A stretch of DNA of 64,000 nt from Lentisphaerota bacterium (GTDB taxonomy: Bacteria; Verrucomicrobiota; Lentisphaeria; Victivallales; UBA1829): positions 124,001-188,000 of the forward strand of contig SUVR01000004.1 of NCBI GenBank assembly GCA_015061915.1. Reading direction: 5' to 3'. Below are positions 42,932-50,550 of the stretch, one piece after another. The position numbers and the translations under genes are program-made. The first letter of the stretch is position 1. Each line of letters begins with the position of its first letter. Below the pieces are notes generated by a model, which worked only from the letters and a program-made list of their open reading frames with translations, was not told where the DNA came from and did not search any database.

Positions 42932-44398
42932 ATGACCGGCGCACTCTTTCTGATTCTGGTCCCGCTGACCGCCGCGGTGCTGACTTATTTCATCGACGGC
43001 AGAACCAAGACCGCCCGGATCATTCTGATTCTGACGGCAGTCTTCCACGCCATTATGACAGCCGGTGTGATTTTCCTGCCCGCACTCCGGTCTGATGACA
43101 GCCGCTGGCTGGGTTTCGATGATCTGGGTATGACCGTTCTTGCGATCACGTCCCTGCTCTTTCTGGCAGTATCCATTCACACAGCATTCTGGATTCCGGC
43201 AGACCGGCACTATGCCCACAGTCACAGCCATATTCTGCTGTTCGGCAAGCCCGTGTTTCTGCCTGCTATGATGGCGTTTCTGGCAACAATGAGTATGGTG
43301 ATCGCAGCAAAGAATTTCGGGCTGCTCTGGGTCGCCGTGGAAGCGACAACTCTGGTCAGCGCACCGCTGATCTGTTATCATCTTTCCCCCGGCTCTCTGG
43401 AAGCTATGTGGAAATATCTGCTGATCTGTTCCGTGGGGATCGCACTTGCCCTCTTCGGCACCATCACAATGACCGTTGCGGCGGCGTCTGCAGATGTTCA
43501 CGGACTGAATATGGATGCGATCAAAACCGCTTCGGAAAATCTGAATCCCGCCTGGTTCAAAGCGGCATTCATCTTTATGCTTGCAGGCTACGGCACAAAA
43601 ATGGGTCTTGCCCCGTTCCATACCTGGCTGCCGGACGCCCACAGTGAAGCACCCGGTTCCATCTCGGCACTACTCTCCGGCGCGCTGCTGAACTGCTCCT
43701 TCCTCGGAATCATCCGTGTGCTGGATGTGACCCCCGCCGATCTGCAGGATTTTGCACACGATCTGCTGATCACCCTCGGAATGATCTCCCTGATCGTTGC
43801 CGCATTCTTCATCATCCGTCAGAGCGACTTCAAACGTATGCTTGCTTATTCCAGCGTGGAACATATGGGGCTGGCTGCGATCCTCTGGGGTTTGGGTGCA
43901 GAAACGTATGCACTGATCCATATGTGCGGACACAGCATCATCAAGATGTCCCTGTTCCTTCTGGCGGGCAATATTCTCCTTGCCTACGGGACCCGCACCG
44001 TTTCGGAAGTGGGCGGGATCTTCGGGAAGCTCCCCCGCAACGCCGTGTTGTGGCTGACAGGGATCCTTCTGATCTGCGGCACGCCGCCCTCCCCGCTTTT
44101 TGTCACTGAATTTCTGCTGGTGAAATCTGCCGGACCGGTTCTCGGATCCGTGGTTCTGCTGCTGCTCTTTGCGGTCTTTGCCGGTATGAGTATGGTCTGC
44201 CTGAATATGTGTATGGGAACCCACGGACACGGACACCACCATCATCATCACGGTCATGCCCTGCCGCTGCCGCCGGAACCGGATACTCTGCGGCTGAAAA
44301 CAACGGAAAAACTGGCGCTGGTCCCCACGTTCACGATCCTGCTTGCTCTGCTCGGCGGAATCGTGCTGACCATCCAGCTGGTTCGCTATGGAGGTTGA
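42932..44398 (+). CDS. Ehr/Hyf-like complex subunit F (NuoN/L-like) with His-rich loop
   Basis: A 488-residue antiporter-like subunit of the HyfF/NuoN type with about 13 helices. It shows WVAVEATTLVSAPLIC (TM5 Glu), GTKMGLAPFHTWLPDAHSEA and FKRMLAYSSVEHMGLAAI. An unusual histidine-rich stretch, GTHGHGHHHHHHGHALP, lies in the loop before the last helix at about 430-446; it could bind Zn2+ or Ni2+, or simply be low-complexity. The start is one base after the previous stop. It should form a second ion channel of the complex. Confidence 0.9.
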   Translation: MTGALFLILVPLTAAVLTYFIDGRTKTARIILILTAVFHAIMTAGVIFLPALRSDDSRWLGFDDLGMTVLAITSLLFLAVSIHTAFWIPADRHYAHSHSHILLFGKPVFLPAMMAFLATMSMVIAAKNFGLLWVAVEATTLVSAPLICYHLSPGSLEAMWKYLLICSVGIALALFGTITMTVAAASADVHGLNMDAIKTASENLNPAWFKAAFIFMLAGYGTKMGLAPFHTWLPDAHSEAPGSISALLSGALLNCSFLGIIRVLDVTPADLQDFAHDLLITLGMISLIVAAFFIIRQSDFKRMLAYSSVEHMGLAAILWGLGAETYALIHMCGHSIIKMSLFLLAGNILLAYGTRTVSEVGGIFGKLPRNAVLWLTGILLICGTPPSPLFVTEFLLVKSAGPVLGSVVLLLLFAVFAGMSMVCLNMCMGTHGHGHHHHHHGHALPLPPEPDTLRLKTTEKLALVPTFTILLALLGGIVLTIQLVRYGG

Positions 44399-44402
44399 TG
44401 TT

Positions 44403-45869
44403 ATGAACGCTGAAAAATTCCTGATCCTTAAAAATCCCGCTGCAGCTCCTTTTGCTGCGGTGCCCTGTCTTTCCATGGATGATTTCCGGGCGGAACTGAT
44501 CGCCTGCAACGGGACAGCCGCCGCCTTTTTTGAACACGCCGGGAAACTGGTCGCCATTCTGAACAGCAATACGGACGACAAGATCTTTGTCACTTCCACT
44601 GCAGTTCCGGAAAGCCGTCGCTATCCGGCGCTGACACCGGACCGCCCCATGTTCCACTGGTTTGAACGGGAACTGCACGAACAGACCGGGATCGTTCCGG
44701 AAGGACACCCCTGGCTGAAACCGATCCGCTTCACGGCGGAAGAAGCAAAACCGGGCGTGACAGATTACTTTACGATGCAGGGCTGTGCCGCACACGAAGT
44801 GGCAGTGGGTCCCGTCCATGCGGGCGTGATCGAACCGGGTCACTTCCGGTTCCAGTGCATGGGGGAAGATGTCTATTCGCTGGAAATCTCTCTGGGCTAT
44901 CAGCACCGGGGGATCGAAAAGATGCTGACCGGCGGACCGGACAACCGGACCCTGCCCGTGGTGGAAGCCATCGCCGGCGACAGCAGTACAGCTTATGCCG
45001 GGACATACTGCCGTCTTCTGGAAGCATTGGACGGCGACTGCCGTATCTCCGACCGTTCCGAAGCGATCCGCGCGATCGCATGGGAACTGGAACGGATCGC
45101 CAACCATATCGGCGACCTGGGCGCGCTGGCGGGCGATGTGGCATACCTGCCCACTGCCTCCTACTGCGGGCGGATTCGCGGCGATGTACTGAACACCACT
45201 GCGATGATCTGCGGCAACCGTTTCGGCAGGGGTCTCATCACGCCGGAAGGCGTGGGCTATGCACTGGATGATGTCCGGGCGGCAGAAATGCTCAAAAAAT
45301 TGAAACAGACCGAAAAAGATCTGAACAACGCACTGGATCTGCTCTTCGATTCGCCCTCCGTGCTGGACCGTTTTGAAAATACCGGTACCGTCTCCCGGAA
45401 AACCGCAGCGGATCTGGGGCTTGTCGGTATGGCGGCGCGTGCCTGCGGGATCTCCTGCGATACCCGCAGCACCCACCCCTACGGCTGGTATAAAAAGTCC
45501 GCACCTGCCATTGTCACTTTCCCGGATGGAGATGTGGCAGCCCGTGCGGCGGTCCGTCGCGGCGAACTGGCGGAAAGTTATCAGTTCATCTACCATCTGC
45601 TGGAAAATCTGCCGCCGGAAAGCGCTTCGGTCGCTCCGCAGAAACGGATGGCAGACGCTATTGCCGTCTCGCTGGGCGAAGGCTGGCGCGGGATGATCTG
45701 CATGGCGGCAGTCACGGACAACGCCGGAAATTTTGCCCGTTTCAAGTCTGTGGATCCCTCCTTCCATAACTGGCAGGGGCTGGCAATGGCACTGCGCGGG
45801 GAACAGATCTCCAACTTCCCCATCTGCAACAAAAGTTTCAATCTGTCCTACTGCGGACACGACCTGTAA
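44403..45869 (+). CDS. Ehr-type large subunit (NuoCD/HyfG-like) lacking Ni ligands
   Basis: A 488-residue fusion of a NuoC-like N-terminal domain (1-115) and a NuoD/hydrogenase large-subunit-like domain. LEISLGYQHRGIEKML is the usual start of the latter. Where hydrogenases have ERICGxC, this protein has EAIAGDSSTAYAG (188-200), so both N-terminal Ni-binding cysteines are absent. At the C-terminus it reads FPICNKSFNLSYCGHDL instead of DPCxxC. The sequence therefore predicts no [NiFe] centre. GGAGG lies eight bases before ATG 44403. It is the key evidence for an energy-converting hydrogenase-related complex. Confidence 0.87.
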   Translation: MNAEKFLILKNPAAAPFAAVPCLSMDDFRAELIACNGTAAAFFEHAGKLVAILNSNTDDKIFVTSTAVPESRRYPALTPDRPMFHWFERELHEQTGIVPEGHPWLKPIRFTAEEAKPGVTDYFTMQGCAAHEVAVGPVHAGVIEPGHFRFQCMGEDVYSLEISLGYQHRGIEKMLTGGPDNRTLPVVEAIAGDSSTAYAGTYCRLLEALDGDCRISDRSEAIRAIAWELERIANHIGDLGALAGDVAYLPTASYCGRIRGDVLNTTAMICGNRFGRGLITPEGVGYALDDVRAAEMLKKLKQTEKDLNNALDLLFDSPSVLDRFENTGTVSRKTAADLGLVGMAARACGISCDTRSTHPYGWYKKSAPAIVTFPDGDVAARAAVRRGELAESYQFIYHLLENLPPESASVAPQKRMADAIAVSLGEGWRGMICMAAVTDNAGNFARFKSVDPSFHNWQGLAMALRGEQISNFPICNKSFNLSYCGHDL

Positions 45870-45883
45870 GAAAGGATGCACCA

Positions 45884-46672
45884 ATGTTGAAAATATTGAA
45901 AGCCAGATTGTTACAAGGTCACCGGACCGGCTCTTTCCCCGATACCGCTCCCACGCTGCCGGATCGTTTTGCCGGTTTGCCGGAAGTGCAGAGCTGTACG
46001 GAAAAAGATTGCGCCGCCTGCGCAGAGATCTGCCCCACCGGAGCGATCCTCAAAGGCGAAAGCGGCGTGGTGCTGGATATGGGAAAATGTATCTTCTGCC
46101 GGAAGTGCGAAAACGCCTGCTCCGCCGGAAAGATCAAGCTGACGGGCAACCATGACACGGCATCGTTCACCCGTGAAGGACTTGTGCGTGCAGCGTCCAG
46201 CCCGGCGTATGAATACGAACTCCAGCCAAATGAGGTGATCAAGTCTCTGTGCGGGAAGTCCCTGAAGATCCGTCAGATCTCCGCCGGCGGCTGCGCTGCC
46301 TGCGAACTGGACTTCAACGTGCTGAACACGCTGGCGTGGGATATGGGCAGATTCGGGATCCAGGTGGTGGCGTCGCCCCGTCATGCCGACTGCGTTCTCA
46401 TCACCGGACCGGTCAGCAAAAATATGCTCCTCGCCCTGAAAAAGACCTTCGATGCCGTGCCGGATCCGGCATTCGTGATCGCTTGCGGCAGTTGCGCCAT
46501 CTCCGGCGGACTTTTCCGCGGCAACGATGAAGTCTGCAACGGCGTGGAGGACATCCTGAAAGTGGATCTTTATGTACCGGGCTGTCCGCCGCATCCTGCA
46601 ACGCTTCTGGAAGCTCTGCTGCGCTTTATCGGCAGAAATCCGGGAAAACTGCGGAATCTGAGTGTGAAGTAA
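45884..46672 (+). CDS. Fused ferredoxin-small subunit (HyfH-HyfI / NuoI-NuoB-like)
   Basis: A 262-residue fusion. Residues 30-90 hold two [4Fe-4S] binding sites: C38, C43, C46, C50P and C69, C72, C75, C79 (CTEKDCAACAEICP, CIFCRKCENAC). Residues 125-255 are a NuoB/hydrogenase small-subunit-like domain with GGCAACELDFN (C137, C140), IACGSCAISGG (C201, C204) and VPGCPPHP (C234), the ligands of cluster N2 or its equivalent. In E. coli these are two proteins (HyfH and HyfI). It is the last gene of the operon; a terminator follows. Confidence 0.9.
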   Translation: MLKILKARLLQGHRTGSFPDTAPTLPDRFAGLPEVQSCTEKDCAACAEICPTGAILKGESGVVLDMGKCIFCRKCENACSAGKIKLTGNHDTASFTREGLVRAASSPAYEYELQPNEVIKSLCGKSLKIRQISAGGCAACELDFNVLNTLAWDMGRFGIQVVASPRHADCVLITGPVSKNMLLALKKTFDAVPDPAFVIACGSCAISGGLFRGNDEVCNGVEDILKVDLYVPGCPPHPATLLEALLRFIGRNPGKLRNLSVK

Positions 46673-46693
46673 GTCAGGTCAGAAAATTATGCC

Positions 46694-46733
46694 GGGATTG
46701 CGCCGCTGTTACAGCGTTTGCAATCCCGTTTTT
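46694..46733. terminator. Intrinsic terminator after complex operon
   Basis: GGGATTGC (46694-46701) pairs with GCAATCCC (46720-46727) with an inner CGCTG-TTA-CAGCG stem, followed by GTTTTTT. The stop of the convergent ceramidase-like gene follows almost directly. Confidence 0.85.
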
Positions 46734-46737
46734 TGTG

Positions 46738-48054
46738 TCATCGTTCGTTGGCGATGAGTTCCATGGGGTTGCAGTCGGGATAAAGTTCGCCCGCCTCCGG
46801 ATCGGTGGGATAAAGTTCCTCCCGCAGATCGAACATAGCATCGACCGCCGTCTGAACGAGGGCGAGTCCGCCCCGTGCGGAGAAACGCTGGCTCAAGCCT
46901 TCGTATCCGCCGGAAACGAGGAAGTTTGCGGGCCCCATATAGGAAAAATATGCCGTGGAATTGTATGCGATCATGGCTTTCTTGAAAGGCGTGTGCCACT
47001 TGATCTCCTGTCCCAGTTCCGCACAAAGTTCGCCGGGGACCCCGACAATACAGAAATCGCCGATGCTGACACACTGAATATCAAGCGTCACCGTATCTTT
47101 GCCCAGATAGGGAGCCGGTAACTTTTTCGGGTTATTCCGGTACGCAAGCCGGAGGGGCTGTTCAAAAGAACGGATCATACCGCCAACTTTCGGATCATTG
47201 AACACAAAACGCTTGGTGTTCCGTCCGGCACCGATCATACCGAAAATGGCAGCTCTGCCCAGATTCAAGCCCATTTCACGGACCGCTTCCCTGCCCTGTT
47301 CGTCGTTCTTCGGAACCATGTCTCCGGCTGCGCCGGTAATGAACATACAACCCGCACCCGTCTCGGATGTCACATAGTCCCGGAAAACACCGGGGAAGTC
47401 GGCAGAGATCCGGAACGCGCCCTCGCCGGGGGTCCTGCCCGCCAGCGGATGAGCGGCAAAGTTGCCGATCACATAAGCAGGAACCGTGGTATTGCGTTCG
47501 TTCTTCTTCCAGAAAAAGAGCAGGCTCAGTTCATCATCCCGGAACTGGGTGCAGAGGGGGACCATGGCTTTCCAATGAGGCATGAAGGACGCCCGGTTAT
47601 CCACCGTCACATAGCGCCGGTTCAGATTTTCATTGCACTGCATGGAGTAGAAGGAAACGGAACATTCGATCCACTCCTTCGCCAGCAAGTTCTTTGTTTC
47701 CTGAAGGATCTGCTCTTTAAGGTTCTCCAGATAAGCCACATTCAACTGCTCCGGAATACACGCCATGGTACGGCTTTCCGGTCCGGAGTGGGTATGGGTA
47801 CAGGAAAAAAGTACATTGGCTTCGTCCGTTCCAAGAATATCGGCACATTTTTTGCGGACCTCTTTGATATACCACTCATCCAGACCGAGCAGGTCGAAAC
47901 TGATGATCAGAACTTTCCGTTCACCATCATCAACACACAACCCGTCCATAAAAAGGTCATCGGCAATACTGTTGGATTTGTCATCAAAGCAGTAACCGGC
48001 AAGGAACGCCCCGATTTCCGGGGTGATCTTACTTTTGAAGAAGGCAATTTTCAT
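46738..48054 (-). CDS. Neutral ceramidase-like (alkaline non-lysosomal) hydrolase
   Basis: A 438-residue protein of the neutral/alkaline ceramidase family. The family start is KITPEIGAFLAGY, the zinc-site motif CTHTHSGPES is at about 85-94, and the later GNFAAHPLAG, TGAAGDMVP and VGVPGELCAELGQEI are the usual family blocks. No signal peptide is seen. Without the C-terminal immunoglobulin-like domain of full-length ceramidases it is likely a minimal form that hydrolyses an amide or other bond in an unknown substrate. The start 48054 has AAAGGA upstream; a frame to 48120 would add residues without support. Confidence 0.82.
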   Translation of the reverse strand: MKIAFFKSKITPEIGAFLAGYCFDDKSNSIADDLFMDGLCVDDGERKVLIISFDLLGLDEWYIKEVRKKCADILGTDEANVLFSCTHTHSGPESRTMACIPEQLNVAYLENLKEQILQETKNLLAKEWIECSVSFYSMQCNENLNRRYVTVDNRASFMPHWKAMVPLCTQFRDDELSLLFFWKKNERNTTVPAYVIGNFAAHPLAGRTPGEGAFRISADFPGVFRDYVTSETGAGCMFITGAAGDMVPKNDEQGREAVREMGLNLGRAAIFGMIGAGRNTKRFVFNDPKVGGMIRSFEQPLRLAYRNNPKKLPAPYLGKDTVTLDIQCVSIGDFCIVGVPGELCAELGQEIKWHTPFKKAMIAYNSTAYFSYMGPANFLVSGGYEGLSQRFSARGGLALVQTAVDAMFDLREELYPTDPEAGELYPDCNPMELIANER

Positions 48055-48092
48055 AAGGCAAATTCCTTTCAAAAATTTGGAGTTTTCACAAT

Positions 48093-48120
48093 ACTCTATC
48101 ACGCAAAAAAAGTATTGCAA
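48093..48120 (-). promoter_or_regulatory. Promoter of ceramidase-like gene
   Basis: TTGCAA (48115-48120), 16 bases, TAGAGT (48093-48098), reading leftwards. Confidence 0.5.
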
Positions 48121-48140
48121 GAGAGAAAAAAAGAAAAGAA

Positions 48141-48178
48141 TTGAAAATTTTGGCAGACTTTTGATATTGTTTGGCAGA
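48141..48178 (+). promoter_or_regulatory. Promoter with two direct repeats before GH39-like gene
   Basis: TTGAAA (48141-48146), 18 bases, TATTGT (48165-48170). Two copies of TTTGGCAGA (48149-48157 and 48170-48178) lie 21 bases apart, two helical turns, overlapping the promoter, as expected for an operator bound by a dimeric regulator. Confidence 0.5.
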
Positions 48179-48251
48179 TTTTTTACTTGCTTTTTATCGG
48201 GGTGGATTTATCTTAAAGGAGTGAACCTGAACCATAAGGAGAAGTTTGAAG

Positions 48252-49583
48252 ATGAAAACGATCAAAGCGAAAGTGGATTTTTCCAAAGAAAATGGGAAGA
48301 TCCGGCGTTTGAACGGCGGGAATCTCGGTCCGGCGCTCATCCATGGCAACTTTAACAACGATAAACTGGTGGATGAATTCCGCACACTGGAAGTGCCGAT
48401 CACCCGTATGCACGACTGCCCATTGAGCAATCCGGGGATGCGTCTGGTTGACATCCAGCACATTTTCGGGAACTGGAAAGCGGATGCCCAGAACCCGGAT
48501 AACTACTACTTCCGTCAGACGGATGATTACCTGCGTGCTACCCGCTCTACCGGGAGCGATATTTTCTTCCGTCTGGGGATCAGTATTGAACACACCCTGA
48601 ACAACTATTACGCCTACCCGCCGGAAGATTATGACAAATGGGCGGATATCTGCATCAATATCATCCGTCACTACAACGAGGGCTGGGCGGATGGTCACAA
48701 CTGGAACATCAAATACTGGGAGATCTGGAACGAGCCGGATATCACCAAACAGATGTGGAACGCCAGTATGCAGGAATACTGCAAAATGTATGAAGTCGCT
48801 GCCAAAAAGATCAAAGCCCGTTTCCCGAATGTGAAAGTGGGCGGTCCTGTGCTGGCATGGTGCGATCCGGGCGGAAGCAACTCCGCAGGTTACGCCAAGA
48901 GTCATGAATTTCTCGCCTATTGCCGGGATCACAACGTGCCGCTGGATTTCTTCTCCTGGCACAAGTACGGTCAGACCCTGGATATTCATGTAAAGAATCC
49001 CAACGAAGTGCGCGCCATGGTGGATCAGTTCGGCTACAAAGATGCGGAACTGCACCTGAACGAATGGCACTACTGGTTCGGCTTCGGCGGCAAAAGCGAT
49101 ACCGATATGATCGATGGTCTCGGCGGGATCAACAGTGCCGCGTACGCCACCGCCACCCTGACCATCTGGCAGGATACCGCTCTGACTATGGGCTATTTCT
49201 ACACGATCGGCAATCTGGGCAACGCCTGGGGCGCCTGGGGTCTGAGAGGAAGAAATAAAAACTATTACGCCCTCAAAGCATTTGCGGAAGTCGCCCACTA
49301 CGAAAACCGGGTCAAGAGCAGTACCGAAGATCTGAACCTGCAGGTCCTCGCCGGCAAGAACGCAGACGGCAAACGGGCGCTTCTCGTTTCCAGCTTCAAA
49401 AACGGCGCAGATAAACTGGAGTTGAGCATGAAAGATGCCAAAGGCGTTACCTTCAAAGTCCAGAAGACCGACCTGGACAACAATGCACTGGAAAGCACGG
49501 TGAAGGTCGGCGCCAACGGCAAGATCGTGCTGGATGGCGCACCGGAAGGTCAGTCCGTGCTGTATCTGCTCACGGAAGAATGA
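48252..49583 (+). CDS. GH39-like glycoside hydrolase
   Basis: A 443-residue cytoplasmic-looking glycosidase of clan A, closest to GH39 (beta-xylosidase/iduronidase-like). The acid/base Glu is in YWEIWNEPDITKQMW (E161) and the likely nucleophile in LHLNEWHYWFGFG (E271). The barrel lies in residues 10-350 and a small beta domain (about 360-443) ends the protein, as usual in GH39. The start ATG 48252 has AAGGAG ten bases upstream. The gene stands alone between the direct-repeat promoter and a terminator at 49647. Confidence 0.85.
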   Translation: MKTIKAKVDFSKENGKIRRLNGGNLGPALIHGNFNNDKLVDEFRTLEVPITRMHDCPLSNPGMRLVDIQHIFGNWKADAQNPDNYYFRQTDDYLRATRSTGSDIFFRLGISIEHTLNNYYAYPPEDYDKWADICINIIRHYNEGWADGHNWNIKYWEIWNEPDITKQMWNASMQEYCKMYEVAAKKIKARFPNVKVGGPVLAWCDPGGSNSAGYAKSHEFLAYCRDHNVPLDFFSWHKYGQTLDIHVKNPNEVRAMVDQFGYKDAELHLNEWHYWFGFGGKSDTDMIDGLGGINSAAYATATLTIWQDTALTMGYFYTIGNLGNAWGAWGLRGRNKNYYALKAFAEVAHYENRVKSSTEDLNLQVLAGKNADGKRALLVSSFKNGADKLELSMKDAKGVTFKVQKTDLDNNALESTVKVGANGKIVLDGAPEGQSVLYLLTEE

Positions 49584-49646
49584 GGAAATAAGAGATAGAG
49601 GTCCGGCGAAAAAGCTGTTTTTCCCGACCTCTTCCCCAAAGTTTTT

Positions 49647-49687
49647 ACAGGGATTGCTGCGCAAAACGTAAGTGATCCCTGTTTTTT
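49647..49687 (+). terminator. Intrinsic terminator after GH39-like gene
   Basis: ACAGGGAT (49647-49654) pairs with ATCCCTGT (49675-49682), followed by TTTTT. The left part TTTACAGGGATTGC recurs in the terminator at 56544-56588. Confidence 0.85.
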
Positions 49688-49779
49688 ATCCGGAACCGGC
49701 AGAATATTGGAAGTTTATAAAAAAGTTCTTCTGTTCAGCACACCGCTTTACATTTTCTGCAGATTTTTTTGTATAACGC

Positions 49780-49808
49780 TTGACAAATTAGAATTTATAA
49801 GTTATATT
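49780..49808 (+). promoter_or_regulatory. Promoter of toxin-antitoxin operon
   Basis: Consensus TTGACA (49780-49785), 17 bases, TATATT (49803-49808), about 17 bases before the toxin start. Confidence 0.8.
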
Positions 49809-49824
49809 TAGAACAAGGTGACCA

Positions 49825-50163
49825 ATGAAGAAGAAAAAACATTTTTATATGATGCAAGCGGTCAAAGACTTTATGCGCGAGCAAAGCGGTGACATCAAAC
49901 AGGAGTTGAATGGTATCATCTGGCGACTGGAAATGAATGGAACCCTGGAAATGCCGTACGGGGAAAAGATCTCCGGCGAAAATCTTTTTGCGATCCGGGT
50001 GATCCAGACAGGAAATATCCGCGTTTTCTATGTCTATGGGGTTGCAGATTATGTTTTCGGCATACACGCATATACAAAGAAAACGCAAGCAATACCGGAA
50101 AAAGAATTAAATTATGCCCGTAAAGTTGTACGGGATCTGCAACAAAAAGGAGTCATAAAATGA
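49825..50163 (+). CDS. Type II toxin, RelE/HigB (Gp49-like)
   Basis: A 112-residue RelE-superfamily protein resembling HigB/Gp49 toxins, which act as mRNA interferases on the ribosome. Typical features are VKDFMREQSGDIKQELNGII in the helical start, MPYGEKISGENLFAIRVIQ with the catalytic-site Arg, NIRVFYVYG and a basic helix with KKTQAIPEKELNYARKVV. Basic overall. AAGGTGA precedes the ATG. Its stop overlaps the antitoxin start by ATGA. Toxin before antitoxin is the HigBA order. Confidence 0.88.
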   Translation: MKKKKHFYMMQAVKDFMREQSGDIKQELNGIIWRLEMNGTLEMPYGEKISGENLFAIRVIQTGNIRVFYVYGVADYVFGIHAYTKKTQAIPEKELNYARKVVRDLQQKGVIK

Positions 50164-50516
50164 AAGATCACGCAAGACACCTTACCGATGCTGAACTGAC
50201 TGCCGAAATTGAGCAAATCAAAAATCACATTGAAAGCGGCAGCATCAGTGATGAAGAAAAGGAACGCAACGCCTATTTCAACGATCCAGCAAATGCGGAG
50301 GCGATCAAAGCGCAGCAGACCCGTATGGATCTGGTCATCGCGCTGCACAAAGCCCGGAAGGCAGCCGGACTCACCCAAAAGGAACTGGCAGAAAAGATCG
50401 GCACAAAGCAGACCTATATTGCCCAGTTGGAACGCGGACGCAGAAATGTCACGCTGGCAACCATCGAAAAATATGCGCGTGCCTGCGGGAAACAGATTGC
50501 AATCACTCTGATCTGA
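50160..50516 (+). CDS. Antitoxin with XRE-type HTH (HigA-like)
   Basis: A 118-residue antitoxin. Residues 1-55 are acidic and helical and probably bind the toxin. Residues 60-115 form a Cro/C1-type helix-turn-helix (LHKARKAAGLTQKELAEKIG, QTYIAQLERGRRNVTLATIEKYARA). It should neutralise the toxin and repress the operon from the promoter at 49780-49808. It overlaps the toxin gene by four bases. Confidence 0.9.
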   Translation: MKDHARHLTDAELTAEIEQIKNHIESGSISDEEKERNAYFNDPANAEAIKAQQTRMDLVIALHKARKAAGLTQKELAEKIGTKQTYIAQLERGRRNVTLATIEKYARACGKQIAITLI

Positions 50517-50550
50517 ATATCTACAAAGAAGAAAATTGCAGGAGAACGTT

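Noticed and set aside
39334-46672. True [NiFe]-hydrogenase or formate hydrogenlyase
   Set aside because: The large subunit lacks the Ni ligands and no formate dehydrogenase subunit or hyp maturation genes accompany the operon.
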